The notes under the pieces are model-generated. The model searched no databases, was not told the origin of the DNA, and worked only from the letters and a program-made list of their open reading frames with translations. 35,731 nt of DNA from Verrucomicrobiota bacterium (lineage in GTDB: Bacteria > Verrucomicrobiota > Kiritimatiellia > SS1-B-03-39 > UBA6053). Where the stretch lies: the NCBI GenBank assembly GCA_020831635.1, contig JAFIGC010000293.1, positions 1 to 35,731 of the forward strand. The letters are read 5' to 3'. The translations under genes and the position numbers were made by a program. This document shows, piece by piece, positions 25,701-34,117 of the stretch. Position 1 is the stretch's first letter; every line of letters begins with the position of its first letter.

Positions 25701-28259
25701 GCATACCATTCCAATCTTTTACATAATTTACAAACAGGGAATCGGCAAACTGGTACGGTCGTAGTGGGATCCGGTGATTTTACTCATTGGAAAAACTTAA
25801 TTGACAGAATCCATGAAAAGGCGGAATGGATTGTTTGTATTGATCCAAACATAGATGAACGCTTGATCAAAGAACCAAATCAGACCAACAATAGAAAAAG
25901 GGAAATAATCGGTTTTGGCTCCGGCGTGGGTAGTCACGGAGAAGACAATTATACCGTTTCAACCGAGCAGTTTTCTCTGTCGGACATCCATTCTCGTATT
26001 CGTGCATCGATCCATCAATTATATGGTCCCGGTGCCGGGTGGAATGTGGAAGATTGTGACCGTGTTGCGAAAGGGATCCTGCACCTGGCCCCTGAACTTT
26101 CAGGTTTGGCACTTGTGCGCGCTACCGGCGTAGGTGATGAATATATCCGGGATTTCATGGCATACGCGTTGACAAGGAAGCTACTTTACACGACGAATTC
26201 GCTTTTGTGTGAATCCTTGGTGTCCTTGGATGCCTACCGTCACTGGTTCGATTTATCCGACAACGCACGCAGACCCGATTTAATGTGGATGCGTGTTTCG
26301 TTGAAGGACGATAATCGTTTACACATCCAAATCAAACTCATAGAATGCAAATTGGGGCAAGATTCCAAACAACATGTGACGAAAGCCAAAAGCCAGATTG
26401 ACAACGGTCTCAAGGTTCTTTCATCCGCTTTTGCTCCCGCAAATCATCAGCGAAGTGCGGAGGCCTTGATCAATGATCGTCCAGATCGTCGCTATTGGTG
26501 GATGCAACTCCATCGACTCGTGGCGAGTAAAACGGAAGTGAGTACCCAGCAGTATCCAACCACACTCACGGCTTTGGAGCGACTCGCAGAAGGGGACTAT
26601 GATATTTCCTGGTCTGCATCCGTTTTTGCATTCTGGTTGAATGACGATGACGAAATGAAGCGAATCCAGTTCTGGAACACGGGAGAAGCCAAGTCAGTGA
26701 CCGCGAATGTGTACGCGATAGGCGGGGGCTTTGTACTTCGACTGATGACGGAAAATCAAACGAGCTTAATTGACTGGTCTGAATTTAACAATCAAGGTTC
26801 TGAGATTCTTGAGGATGAAGATGCTATGATTGCACCAGCATTCGAGGATGACGACTCACCGTGGGAGGAAGATGATGAAGAGGACGACGATGAGTTAAAC
26901 GAGGATGAACCTGCTACCATTACCCCTTTTCCTCTCCCGTCTCAAAAGCAAGATGCCCTGGAATTACGCGAAAAATGCGACCAGGATGCTCCAACAGCCA
27001 ACACGAACAACTCGAATCAGTTTGTTAGCGAATCCCAGTTGCCTCCATTCCCTCCTGACGATCCACCACCGAGTTCAGACCAAGAAATCGTCATAGTGCC
27101 AGAGAGCAATAAGTCATTTGATAGGGTTCTCTTGGGGAAAACGGTACATGGCGACCAACCAGTTTACTGGGAATTCAATCATCCTGAGCTGGCAAACCGG
27201 CATATGTTGATCTTTGGGTCATCAGGGCAGGGAAAGACCTATGCAATCCAGTCGATATTGTGCGAGTTGAGCCGGTTCAGTCAAAACAGCCTGATCATTG
27301 ACTATACCAACGGGTTTCTTCCGACGCAACTCGAAAAAATTGCCAGATCGGCTTTGGATCCTAAACAGCATGTTGTTCGTAACGAGCCTTTACCAATTAA
27401 CCCCTTTCTTCCACAGGTTTCCTATGATGGTACCATTGAATTCAAGGATAATTCCAATGACGTGGCTAAACGGGTCGCGGGTTTATTTGATTCTGTATAC
27501 GGTATTGGCAATCAGCAATACAGCGTTTTGCACCGTGCTATTATGGAAGGTGTGGATACTCTGATGAATGGAATGAACCTGGAGCATATGCTTTCTTTCA
27601 TTGATGCAATGGCCGATGATAAGAGGTATAAGACATATGCACAATCGCTTTATAACAAGCTCCATCCTTTCGTGTTGGATCACCCGTTTGCATCTGGTGA
27701 TGATAGTTTTGAGTGGGATCATCTCTTTCTCAAACAGGCTCCGCTATGCAATATATTCCAACTTGCAGGGATGGATATGTATTCGTGCAGACTGATTACC
27801 GAGTTCATTCTGTGGGATCTGTATGGGCACTTACAATCGAAAGGAAAAAAGACCGATCCCAAGGTCATCGTTCTCGATGAGGTCCAAAATCTAGATCACA
27901 AAGAAGGGAGTCCCCTTTCAAAATATTTGCGTGAGGGCCGAAAATTTGGTGTTTCCCTCATTCTCGCCACACAGACGATGAGTAACATGAAAAGAGATGA
28001 ACGCGACCGAATGTTTAATGCTGAGCATAAGCTTTTTTTCAGACCTACGGATACCGAGTTAAAATCATTTGCCGAAATCGCCGCTCTTGCGGCAAGGCAA
28101 AGGCAAAGTGTCGATGAATGGATTCGTAAGTTGTCAAACCTCTCACCGGGTGAGTGTTATTCAATTGGTCGCATCCTAGATCCTTCTGGAGAGCATCTTG
28201 TGCCAAGGACATTAAAAATACGTATCACAGCACTGGAGGATCGGAGTCTTCATGTCTAA
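22785..28259 (+). CDS. dptH: DptH/SspH-like HerA-type ATPase with PD-(D/E)XK-like motif
   Basis: 1824 residues, one of the largest proteins of PT restriction modules. AAGGAAG precedes the ATG, which overlaps dptG. The C-terminal 400 residues form a HerA/FtsK-type motor: Walker A GSSGQGKT (1478-1485), Walker B KVIVLDE (1693-1699) and sensor LILATQT. Before it lies an Asp/Glu-rich linker (about 1340-1390). Upstream of the linker, RPDLMWM (D1165) followed 22 residues later by IECKLG (E1187, K1189) has the spacing and hydrophobic setting of a PD-(D/E)XK nuclease core. If correct, nuclease and motor are on one chain. The first 1100 residues have no motif that I recognise. The stop overlaps the following DUF4007-like gene by 8 bp. 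Confidence 0.85.
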   Translation: MKYFAHTLRDHLKRLIERYSSQAVSETAQGRKMLFMVPAMPEATLLDVADAVDSYCLAQEKIHLTLKIAANVTSEWTDSGKFKIQEKGWKEERGNLTFYRSMENPEPSKIHVVVLMGVDRVTDGASLADFHTCDPEMLWRIDMGETFNVWLVEKLNSSGFHDYTDEDLKTMNRIIKPLYVCGKGDLIQISDWLDGLDLNLADDVNEIPKLMLRQLAVFGVPVLSRFPLKQKRKKLDPYITASADFFNYTMFFETQKREKAMSTIARLLEEIDSGNEPNLPLNEEDVHGVYSSGDAMLQGLKTFIDHDDAKERDRLMKCDFVVIWDQILKFKFKESKKNKDTVFKLSGSPFEVLLTAAWMTLKDFYAANKEKSGLNLQSISFQTHQFKHDIESGDTKEEQAEEARRYLRSLIGGIDKIIIDHIELLNINGSEINVKSQLLNEEFSCGYAKTAEPTLIYIIQLEHDAGTFERKFGWRLPEHHMYRLSLDLLKQAKIGMERLHDTYKLPVFHIPYYEEVLQATADEEIRRVLLHAIRDEHDHHRGITNLLGGDWSTIQDPIQADLRQLALKYSTFLQAATTNGIFETIFGTLSVWTDLRTAYAKVFETTAALEEIDQSSMAAMLVRVFLIIGTRPVSLGDSWYADIHEPSGVATLLHPSVIEMLEAQVVYLCRCFNYAVNQELEQKPSKESFRTHVWRTYVDLSAIQTPLTGLLYNEEKNLTANVRGQDLIHRIGISSEADTPLSTRLLIKYNDSHEENDTFSDTEMFRETSESKLLLRLMQDYFDLHPHARDGLNIAVFRNKDIQPVIAAVHAYLKLLAKKPTAQQPNKRYVLGGDRKRPYAISVTLFTESNDETDVASWVEEWKDRWEASETEIKYDLYRRCRFSIAHRIVEKNGIKSFEQLIHEYFEADMAVFYNFIGASEGVNKFEKVQAFDVTDRELKFPILEKACCSVHNPGEKFRRKRIVSNRQFALSAYHSNLLHNLQTGNRQTGTVVVGSGDFTHWKNLIDRIHEKAEWIVCIDPNIDERLIKEPNQTNNRKREIIGFGSGVGSHGEDNYTVSTEQFSLSDIHSRIRASIHQLYGPGAGWNVEDCDRVAKGILHLAPELSGLALVRATGVGDEYIRDFMAYALTRKLLYTTNSLLCESLVSLDAYRHWFDLSDNARRPDLMWMRVSLKDDNRLHIQIKLIECKLGQDSKQHVTKAKSQIDNGLKVLSSAFAPANHQRSAEALINDRPDRRYWWMQLHRLVASKTEVSTQQYPTTLTALERLAEGDYDISWSASVFAFWLNDDDEMKRIQFWNTGEAKSVTANVYAIGGGFVLRLMTENQTSLIDWSEFNNQGSEILEDEDAMIAPAFEDDDSPWEEDDEEDDDELNEDEPATITPFPLPSQKQDALELREKCDQDAPTANTNNSNQFVSESQLPPFPPDDPPPSSDQEIVIVPESNKSFDRVLLGKTVHGDQPVYWEFNHPELANRHMLIFGSSGQGKTYAIQSILCELSRFSQNSLIIDYTNGFLPTQLEKIARSALDPKQHVVRNEPLPINPFLPQVSYDGTIEFKDNSNDVAKRVAGLFDSVYGIGNQQYSVLHRAIMEGVDTLMNGMNLEHMLSFIDAMADDKRYKTYAQSLYNKLHPFVLDHPFASGDDSFEWDHLFLKQAPLCNIFQLAGMDMYSCRLITEFILWDLYGHLQSKGKKTDPKVIVLDEVQNLDHKEGSPLSKYLREGRKFGVSLILATQTMSNMKRDERDRMFNAEHKLFFRPTDTELKSFAEIAALAARQRQSVDEWIRKLSNLSPGECYSIGRILDPSGEHLVPRTLKIRITALEDRSLHV

Positions 28260-29091
28260 ATCTATGCTACTACCCCGAAATTTTCATCGCTCTTTCAAGC
28301 CTGAACGGCAGTATATCAATGCTATGCTTCAATTTGCTGCAGCGGGGAAATCAGGGGATTATCAGTCTATAGCGGCAGATACGGGTATTCCCATGGGAAC
28401 TTCAACAGGCAAGGTTCCGGCGATTTTGGACTATTGCCGGGGTATGGGGCTTGTTCGTTTACAGGGAGCGGAGCGCTCTGCAAAAAAACAGCCGGCACTT
28501 ACCCCATTTGGTCGGATTGTATTTCTGGAAGACCCTTTTTTAAAAGAAAAAATTACACAATGGGTCGCCCACCTCAACCTGTGCTCCCCTCTTTTTGGAG
28601 CTGAAGTTTGGTATCAAACCTTTTTTAAGGAATCTCAATCATTGGGGTATCGATTCAGCCGTACTGATTTGGATACAAATCTGAGTTTGGCTCTAGGTGT
28701 TGATCCCGGTGGTTTAATAGGCCCATTAATCGGTATGTATGCGGACGAGGCATCATTTAGTAACTGCGGGGCAATAACTGAACAATGTGGTAATCTTACA
28801 CGACACCCGGCCCCATCTGAAGATGTTTTTGGGTTTGGCTATGGCGCATGGTTGCTTCAACTCATGATGGATCATTTTCCCAAACAAGGCCAAATTTCAA
28901 CAACGGAATTGGACACAGTATCTGGTTGGCGAGCAATCCCCGGGTGGGATGCATTTATGGCAAAAAACATATTGGAGTTGATAGAACGCAAAGGATTAAT
29001 TGAGGTTGACCGACATATGAATCCTTGGTTGCTTCGCGCCAAAATAAACCTTGATTTAGCGTGGCCAAAAATTTTCAACGATTTAATATAG
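28252..29091 (+). CDS. Second DUF4007-like protein (SspB-like)
   Basis: 279 residues. ATG 28252 overlaps the dptH stop by 8 bp and has GGAG at the right distance. The order of elements follows DUF4007: a short N-terminal aromatic/basic motif (NFHRSFKPERQY), a helix AILDYCRGMGLVRL, the LTPFGRIVFLEDPFL stretch and then WVAHLNL. These correspond to SIKYWCEMAQVIE, TTFGDKLL and WWLLHWKI in sspB. The N-terminal GHQTF...R..WL motif of SspB is replaced, so a different activity is likely. It pairs with the large ATPase encoded 10 bp downstream, as sspB pairs with sspC. The pair may be a second PT writer, a sensor of PT status or an extra effector. DUF4007 membership is moderate-confidence. Confidence 0.65.
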   Translation: MSKSMLLPRNFHRSFKPERQYINAMLQFAAAGKSGDYQSIAADTGIPMGTSTGKVPAILDYCRGMGLVRLQGAERSAKKQPALTPFGRIVFLEDPFLKEKITQWVAHLNLCSPLFGAEVWYQTFFKESQSLGYRFSRTDLDTNLSLALGVDPGGLIGPLIGMYADEASFSNCGAITEQCGNLTRHPAPSEDVFGFGYGAWLLQLMMDHFPKQGQISTTELDTVSGWRAIPGWDAFMAKNILELIERKGLIEVDRHMNPWLLRAKINLDLAWPKIFNDLI

Positions 29092-29101
29092 GAGACCAAC
29101 T

Positions 29102-32100
29102 ATGACAGTAAAACTGAAAGATGTGGCAAATTTTCGTGGCGATCGACTATTTGACGGTGCTGTAAACATTGACTGGCTCGAACAGGATGAGAAACGTTCA
29201 AATTCCGCAGCAACATCATTTGTATTTCATGGTCCAGAATACCATGGGGTAGTTCAGTCCGAAGTAGGTAATGCTCACGGGCACCACTTACAAGACACTG
29301 CAACCTTTGCTCGAGACATTGTTCGGCGTTGCTATGGAATAGAGTCGCAGTCTTTCACGCTTGCGATAGCAGGATATGGGACGGGTAAATCCCATTTCGC
29401 ACTCACGCTGGCTGAATTGTTACGTCAACCTGACGGAGAAACGGCAGAAGCAATTCTCTCAGGTCTTGAGGTAGCAGATCCATCAGCTGGCTTTGAAATA
29501 AGAAACCTTTTAACTGAAACAAATCACCCTTGCCTTGTTGTTGCTCTAAATGGCATGCAAAATTTCGATTTGGCGGCTCAGGTTACTCGACAAATCATAT
29601 CTCAAGTAAAATCTCAAGGTTTGGATACTCGTGCTCTGGATGCCCTGCGGCCTCGATTTTCACAAGCGGCAAGTCTTGTTCAAATGGCCATGACAAACCC
29701 AGAAGTTGCTGCGGAACTTAAAGATGCATGTATGCTTTCGGACATAAAACAAATTTTGGAAAAGCTGCAGCAACAAGATGACAGTATATACAGTAAAGTT
29801 CATGATGTGCTGTCTTCGAAAAACATTAAAATATCAGCACTGGGGGGGGAGTCGGTGCGGGATGTAATCGATGTTACAGCACGAGAATTCTGCGGGGATG
29901 GAAAACCCTACAAAAGCCTCGTAGTTTTGTTTGATGAGTTTGGCCGCTACACTGAGTTCGCCGCAGGAAAAAGCCATATAACTGGAAGTGGCGCGTTACA
30001 ATCTTTATTTGAAGGAATACAAAATAATACCCAATCATCATGTTTTATCGGATTTATTCAGTACGAGTTGAATGCTTATATTCAACGGGTTGCACCCGAG
30101 AACCGAGCTGAAATCACAAGATATGTTACTAGGTACCAGAATGCGGCACGTGTTTATCTTTCCATTAATCTTGAAACTTTAATAGCGAGTTTAATCGAAA
30201 AACCTGATTCCCAATTTATGGGTGATCGATTTGAAAACGAAAACATAAAAGATGAATCCAGAGAAATGCTGGAAAACATATCGCGTTGGTTTCCCCAGTC
30301 TGCTAATCATCAAATTTGGTGTAATTTGGACAAATTTCATTCAGTAATCCGCAAGGGGTGTTGGCCATTGTCTGTATATTCGACCTGGTTTTTGTTTCAT
30401 CTTGCTTCAGCAGGAAAACATCTACAGGAAAGGTCTGCATTGGCCCTGCTTGGGGACGCGTTCAAGCGTTATGAAAATCAAACAATAGATAATGATGGTT
30501 CCTGGACAATTACACCTGTTGATTTATGGACTGAGGATCTGAAGAACGAATTTTTAGTTTCTGAAGAAGCCGGTCAGCAAGGTTCTATTACGCATGCATA
30601 CACATCCATTGTTGCGAAACATGGGAGCCATCTTAATTTAAACCAGGACAGGATACTTCGTGCCGTTGTCATTGCTTCAAAACTTAGGTTAAAAGCCGAG
30701 GATAAAGATGATGCGGTCAACGCAATTTCGGATTTAACTGGATTACACTTAAAAGTTGTTGGAACTGAGATTGATGAACTGCAAGATAACTTGAATGTTC
30801 TTGAATGGGACAAGGCATTTAAGGCGTTTGACATTCTTGGTGACGCGGTTCCGCGTAGCCAGTTTCTGTCATATTTACGAAATAGCGTAAAGGATGCCTA
30901 CGATGAGGAAGGTAAAGCAAAGTTGTTTGCGTCAAAAGCGAGCACTTGGTGTGACTTATTATCGGGTATTGAACCAGATTTTGCAGAAGAAAACGGCATC
31001 ACAACTCTCGAATGGAAGTTTTTATCCGCTACATCAACTTTGGATTTACTTCCCATTCACTTAAAGCAAGCTACGAACCGTTGGGAGGAGGCTGTAACAG
31101 TTGACGATCCACGAGGTGCCGTCATTTATTGTTATGTTGAATCCAAAAGTGATCCTGAAAAAATCCAACAACAAGTAAGCGGATTTTTAAAGAACTGTGC
31201 CAAAACTTCATGTGTACCGGCGCATCCCATTCTTGTTGTTCTTCTTCATGATGAAAATGGTGATTTAGGCCAGAGCCTTGCTGAACTCAGTGTTTTAGAG
31301 GAGGGGATCAGTGACCAGGACCGCGCAAAATTTGGTAATTTAGTTTCTGCTCATAAAGAAAAATGTTTGAGGCTTGTGCGTGAACAAGTAGAGTATATGT
31401 TAAAACAACGTAGATATGCCACAGGGTTCAAGGAACCTTTTGAATCTGAAAGATTTAGTCGAGTCGGATCGGAGATATTTTCAAGAATTTACAAATCTCC
31501 ACTTAGTTTTCCATTCGATGGGTTTACCACAAAAAGTGGAAATGCAGCTTCCGATTGCTTTTCACTCACCATGGAACTGTTACATGGACGTCTCGATTGG
31601 AATGGGGTTACAGCAAAGCCTGTTCGGATACAAAATAGAGCTATAAATGTACTTCGTGATAAATGGGGTATCTTTGCCAAAGATGGTAAAATAAAAACTA
31701 GACCATCTCATCCCACTGTCAAGAAAGTTACTGAAATCTGGGACGATTTACTATCTTCAGGTGAGAAGAAACTTGAACTGCGCAAATGCATACAAGATGT
31801 GTGTTCCCCACCCTACGGTGCAAATTTAGCTTCTGCTTCACTGCTTTTAGGCGTTTTTATTGCGCCTAGGATTAACAAGCTCTTCATCCAACGCTCCGAG
31901 GAAAGGATTACGGTTTCCGACTGGCTAAAGGATGCGCCATTCCGTGGAAACTTTATTGACTTAGGCAGCCTCCACGATACATCGTTACTACTTTCCGGTG
32001 ATGAATCTTCAGAATGGGACGAGTTGCTTGAAGAGTGGGAACAAGCTGAAAGCTACGCAGAACGAATTAGTTGCTATTTACGGTCTGAAAATTTGCAGCA

Positions 32101-33397
32101 ACGCCTTCCTGTTCCTCCTATACAAGCATACAAAAAAGTTTATCTCGAACAGCTCGGAAAAAATGCCTTAATAGAAAAAGACAAGTTTGATAAACTAGAG
32201 AACGAAGCTCTAAATAAAATTGAAAATGGGATTCATAGAAAAGATGTCGCTTTGTTAACATGGGGGGCTGCCGATTTATGTGATTTATCTGCAAAAATGA
32301 CTTCAGAAAAACCACTTTGGTCTGATGATCAGATCGGTATGATTGACCCTCAGGTTACACGTGCATCTCAAAATCTCATTCAAATCTTTCCACATTGGCT
32401 TAAAACACAAATGCCAAGAGATCCTTCCCCAAAGGCGGTTGGTGACTTCAATCACGTAATGATACGTAAAATTGGTTCGGGATTAAAAAAGTTAGGTCTT
32501 ATTGAACAGTTTGATTTGGTTGAAGAGCATACTAACGCTGTTTTAAAACAGGTTGAAAAAATTTCTGAAGCCAGACAGCTTGTCAATGATGTTCAATCAT
32601 GGATCATGAATCAAAATGATAGCAGGGATATACCACGTGTTGATGAGTTGCGCGCTAACTTGAAAGTTGGAAAAGGTTTTTCCTCAAAAATTCGTTCACT
32701 TGCTTCTCGCTTTCAAGCTCAAATGCCCGAGTTACTTACTACCCAAACAGACTTGACAACATCTCTATTGAAAACTGAGAAAAAACTTTCTGTTGTCGAA
32801 AATAGATTAAAAACGTTGTTGAAATCGAATATAAAATCAGTTGAAGATTTAGAAATACTCACTGATGAGGTTGGTTGTCTTATAGTTGCATTTGAAGGTT
32901 CTGGAAAAGAATTGGAAGATTTAAAACTTATGCGTAAAGCCTTAATGCTATATCAGTCTGACTATAACGAGCTCTCGGATCAACGTCTTACATGGTCAGA
33001 TTACTCAAATCTTGCTGAATCCCTATGCAAAAAAAATAAATTAATATTGGAGGACACTCAAGTACCTTGGTTACCAGAAAATATATTTCCGGTTTTTTTA
33101 CAAGAAATAACAAGTAAGCGAGATAATTTAAGTAACGAGTGGTTGAAAAATGTTCAAAAAAATGTTTTAAATATTGATTCCTTGTCAGTTTCGGAAGCAA
33201 ATCGTCTTTATGGTCAAGCTTCTAACCCACCCCCATATTTAACGGAAACAGACCTAGAAGCCCTTCAAACTATAACATCTAAAATTGAAAATAGACTTAA
33301 TAATTTAAAAATTGAGTGGTTAACGGAGTTATTTTCAGACTTATCACCGGAAATGAAAAAACGTTTTATTGAAATCGCTAAAAAATTACTTTCTTAA
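29102..33397 (+). CDS. Second large SspC-like P-loop ATPase
   Basis: 1431 residues from ATG 29102, with AGGAGA just upstream. Walker A is GYGTGKSH (91-98) in LAIAGYGTGKSHFALTL, Walker B is LVVLFDEF (273-280), and an aromatic sensor strand (FIGFIQYELNAY) follows. The spacing from N-terminus to Walker A to Walker B is close to that of sspC, but the sequence is clearly different and 300 residues longer. The C-terminal quarter is rich in Lys, Glu, Leu and Asn and looks like helical coiled coil (about 1210-1300). No methyltransferase, nuclease or helicase motif is visible. It closes the operon: no gene follows for 720 bp on this strand. Its partner is the DUF4007-like protein encoded just before. 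Its role is unknown; relatives in other PT loci such as Pbe genes should be compared. Confidence 0.75.
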   Translation: MTVKLKDVANFRGDRLFDGAVNIDWLEQDEKRSNSAATSFVFHGPEYHGVVQSEVGNAHGHHLQDTATFARDIVRRCYGIESQSFTLAIAGYGTGKSHFALTLAELLRQPDGETAEAILSGLEVADPSAGFEIRNLLTETNHPCLVVALNGMQNFDLAAQVTRQIISQVKSQGLDTRALDALRPRFSQAASLVQMAMTNPEVAAELKDACMLSDIKQILEKLQQQDDSIYSKVHDVLSSKNIKISALGGESVRDVIDVTAREFCGDGKPYKSLVVLFDEFGRYTEFAAGKSHITGSGALQSLFEGIQNNTQSSCFIGFIQYELNAYIQRVAPENRAEITRYVTRYQNAARVYLSINLETLIASLIEKPDSQFMGDRFENENIKDESREMLENISRWFPQSANHQIWCNLDKFHSVIRKGCWPLSVYSTWFLFHLASAGKHLQERSALALLGDAFKRYENQTIDNDGSWTITPVDLWTEDLKNEFLVSEEAGQQGSITHAYTSIVAKHGSHLNLNQDRILRAVVIASKLRLKAEDKDDAVNAISDLTGLHLKVVGTEIDELQDNLNVLEWDKAFKAFDILGDAVPRSQFLSYLRNSVKDAYDEEGKAKLFASKASTWCDLLSGIEPDFAEENGITTLEWKFLSATSTLDLLPIHLKQATNRWEEAVTVDDPRGAVIYCYVESKSDPEKIQQQVSGFLKNCAKTSCVPAHPILVVLLHDENGDLGQSLAELSVLEEGISDQDRAKFGNLVSAHKEKCLRLVREQVEYMLKQRRYATGFKEPFESERFSRVGSEIFSRIYKSPLSFPFDGFTTKSGNAASDCFSLTMELLHGRLDWNGVTAKPVRIQNRAINVLRDKWGIFAKDGKIKTRPSHPTVKKVTEIWDDLLSSGEKKLELRKCIQDVCSPPYGANLASASLLLGVFIAPRINKLFIQRSEERITVSDWLKDAPFRGNFIDLGSLHDTSLLLSGDESSEWDELLEEWEQAESYAERISCYLRSENLQQRLPVPPIQAYKKVYLEQLGKNALIEKDKFDKLENEALNKIENGIHRKDVALLTWGAADLCDLSAKMTSEKPLWSDDQIGMIDPQVTRASQNLIQIFPHWLKTQMPRDPSPKAVGDFNHVMIRKIGSGLKKLGLIEQFDLVEEHTNAVLKQVEKISEARQLVNDVQSWIMNQNDSRDIPRVDELRANLKVGKGFSSKIRSLASRFQAQMPELLTTQTDLTTSLLKTEKKLSVVENRLKTLLKSNIKSVEDLEILTDEVGCLIVAFEGSGKELEDLKLMRKALMLYQSDYNELSDQRLTWSDYSNLAESLCKKNKLILEDTQVPWLPENIFPVFLQEITSKRDNLSNEWLKNVQKNVLNIDSLSVSEANRLYGQASNPPPYLTETDLEALQTITSKIENRLNNLKIEWLTELFSDLSPEMKKRFIEIAKKLLS

Positions 33398-34117
33398 TTT
33401 ATACCACTTATTATCTGTAAATTTTATATCCCGTTCAATATTTTGCTTTTGCTCTGTTGTCCTTTTTGGTGGTCGAGAAGTAGGTTGACCCGTACCAGGA
33501 CCAAGTCGTGACGGATACAGTTGCCATCGTGGTTCTGTTTACGGTTCATCTGGCTTTGGTAATGCCTCCCCATAACTTTAACAGTTTGAGACCTATTCGA
33601 TTGCGCCGTATGGAAGTGTATAACTCAGATTTGAATCCTTTCATCTTCAGACATGCGAAGATGAAAAGTCATCTTACCGCTAGCCCTGCCGGGATCCTCT
33701 CTCTGTCCGCCGGGGCGACTCGACGCTAGTCCTCGAACGATTCGATGCCGTATTTCTTGAGGATGGCATTCAACGGGAGCCTTTCATATCGTGCCCGCAA
33801 ACCTCCGCTTACACCCCATCCGGTGTGCTTGTCATTTATGATTCCGACCCCAGGACTGCGGCCTTAGCTCCCTCGCCTTGGGCTATACGCTTTGCCTCCA
33901 TCCGCTGGTGCGAGGACGCCTCCAACCTTTTGTGAAATCCTTAAGTACCATTCGGGACTGGCTCTATCCTGGTCGGGATCGCTACCTTCGAAGAAATCGT
34001 CAAGTGCACGTGATCCACATCTTATGTCAAAATATTTCTGCAATAATTGATTATTTTCTTGAAAAATGGAAATGATATAGCAAAGAACTAAGAAAATACA
34101 ATTTTCGAGGAGAAATA
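33398..34117. other. Gene-poor debris after the operon
   Basis: No intact gene is supported. On the - strand three short open tails exist: 33389 to about 33540 (overlaps the end of the ATPase gene and ends NKWYKLRK), 33726-33860 (ends LPLNAILKKYGIESFED, resembling the end of GIY-YIG-type nucleases) and around 33980-34021 (DVDHVHLTIS, resembling the HUH motif of IS200-type transposases). All lack starts and full domains. The mix suggests eroded mobile DNA at the operon border. Composition is more GC-rich between 33680 and 33980 than on either side. Confidence 0.4.
33639..33666. other. 10-bp perfect stem-loop
   Basis: TTTCATCTTC (33639-33648) and GAAGATGAAA (33657-33666) pair perfectly around an 8-base loop. 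No T-run follows on either strand, so it is not a standard intrinsic terminator. It lies 240 bp after the last operon gene and could stabilise the transcript end. Confidence 0.5.

Noticed and set aside
12613-28259. Canonical DndABCDE-DndFGH system
   Set aside because: No DndB, DndD (SMC-like) or DndE is present. DUF4007 plus a large P-loop ATPase and a small DndC-like protein indicate the Ssp branch.
13495-33397. BREX system, because both large ATPases resemble BrxC-type proteins
   Set aside because: No PglX methyltransferase, PglZ phosphatase, BrxL or BrxA/B-like gene is present, and sulfur-transfer genes lie inside the operon.
33508-34075. Two + strand open frames of 65-73 codons
   Set aside because: No ribosome-binding sites, unprotein-like composition and conflict with equally weak - strand tails.
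33398-34117. Group II intron or retron RNA
   Set aside because: GTGCGAGG at 33908 recalls a group II 5' end, but no domain V-like hairpin or reverse transcriptase is present.
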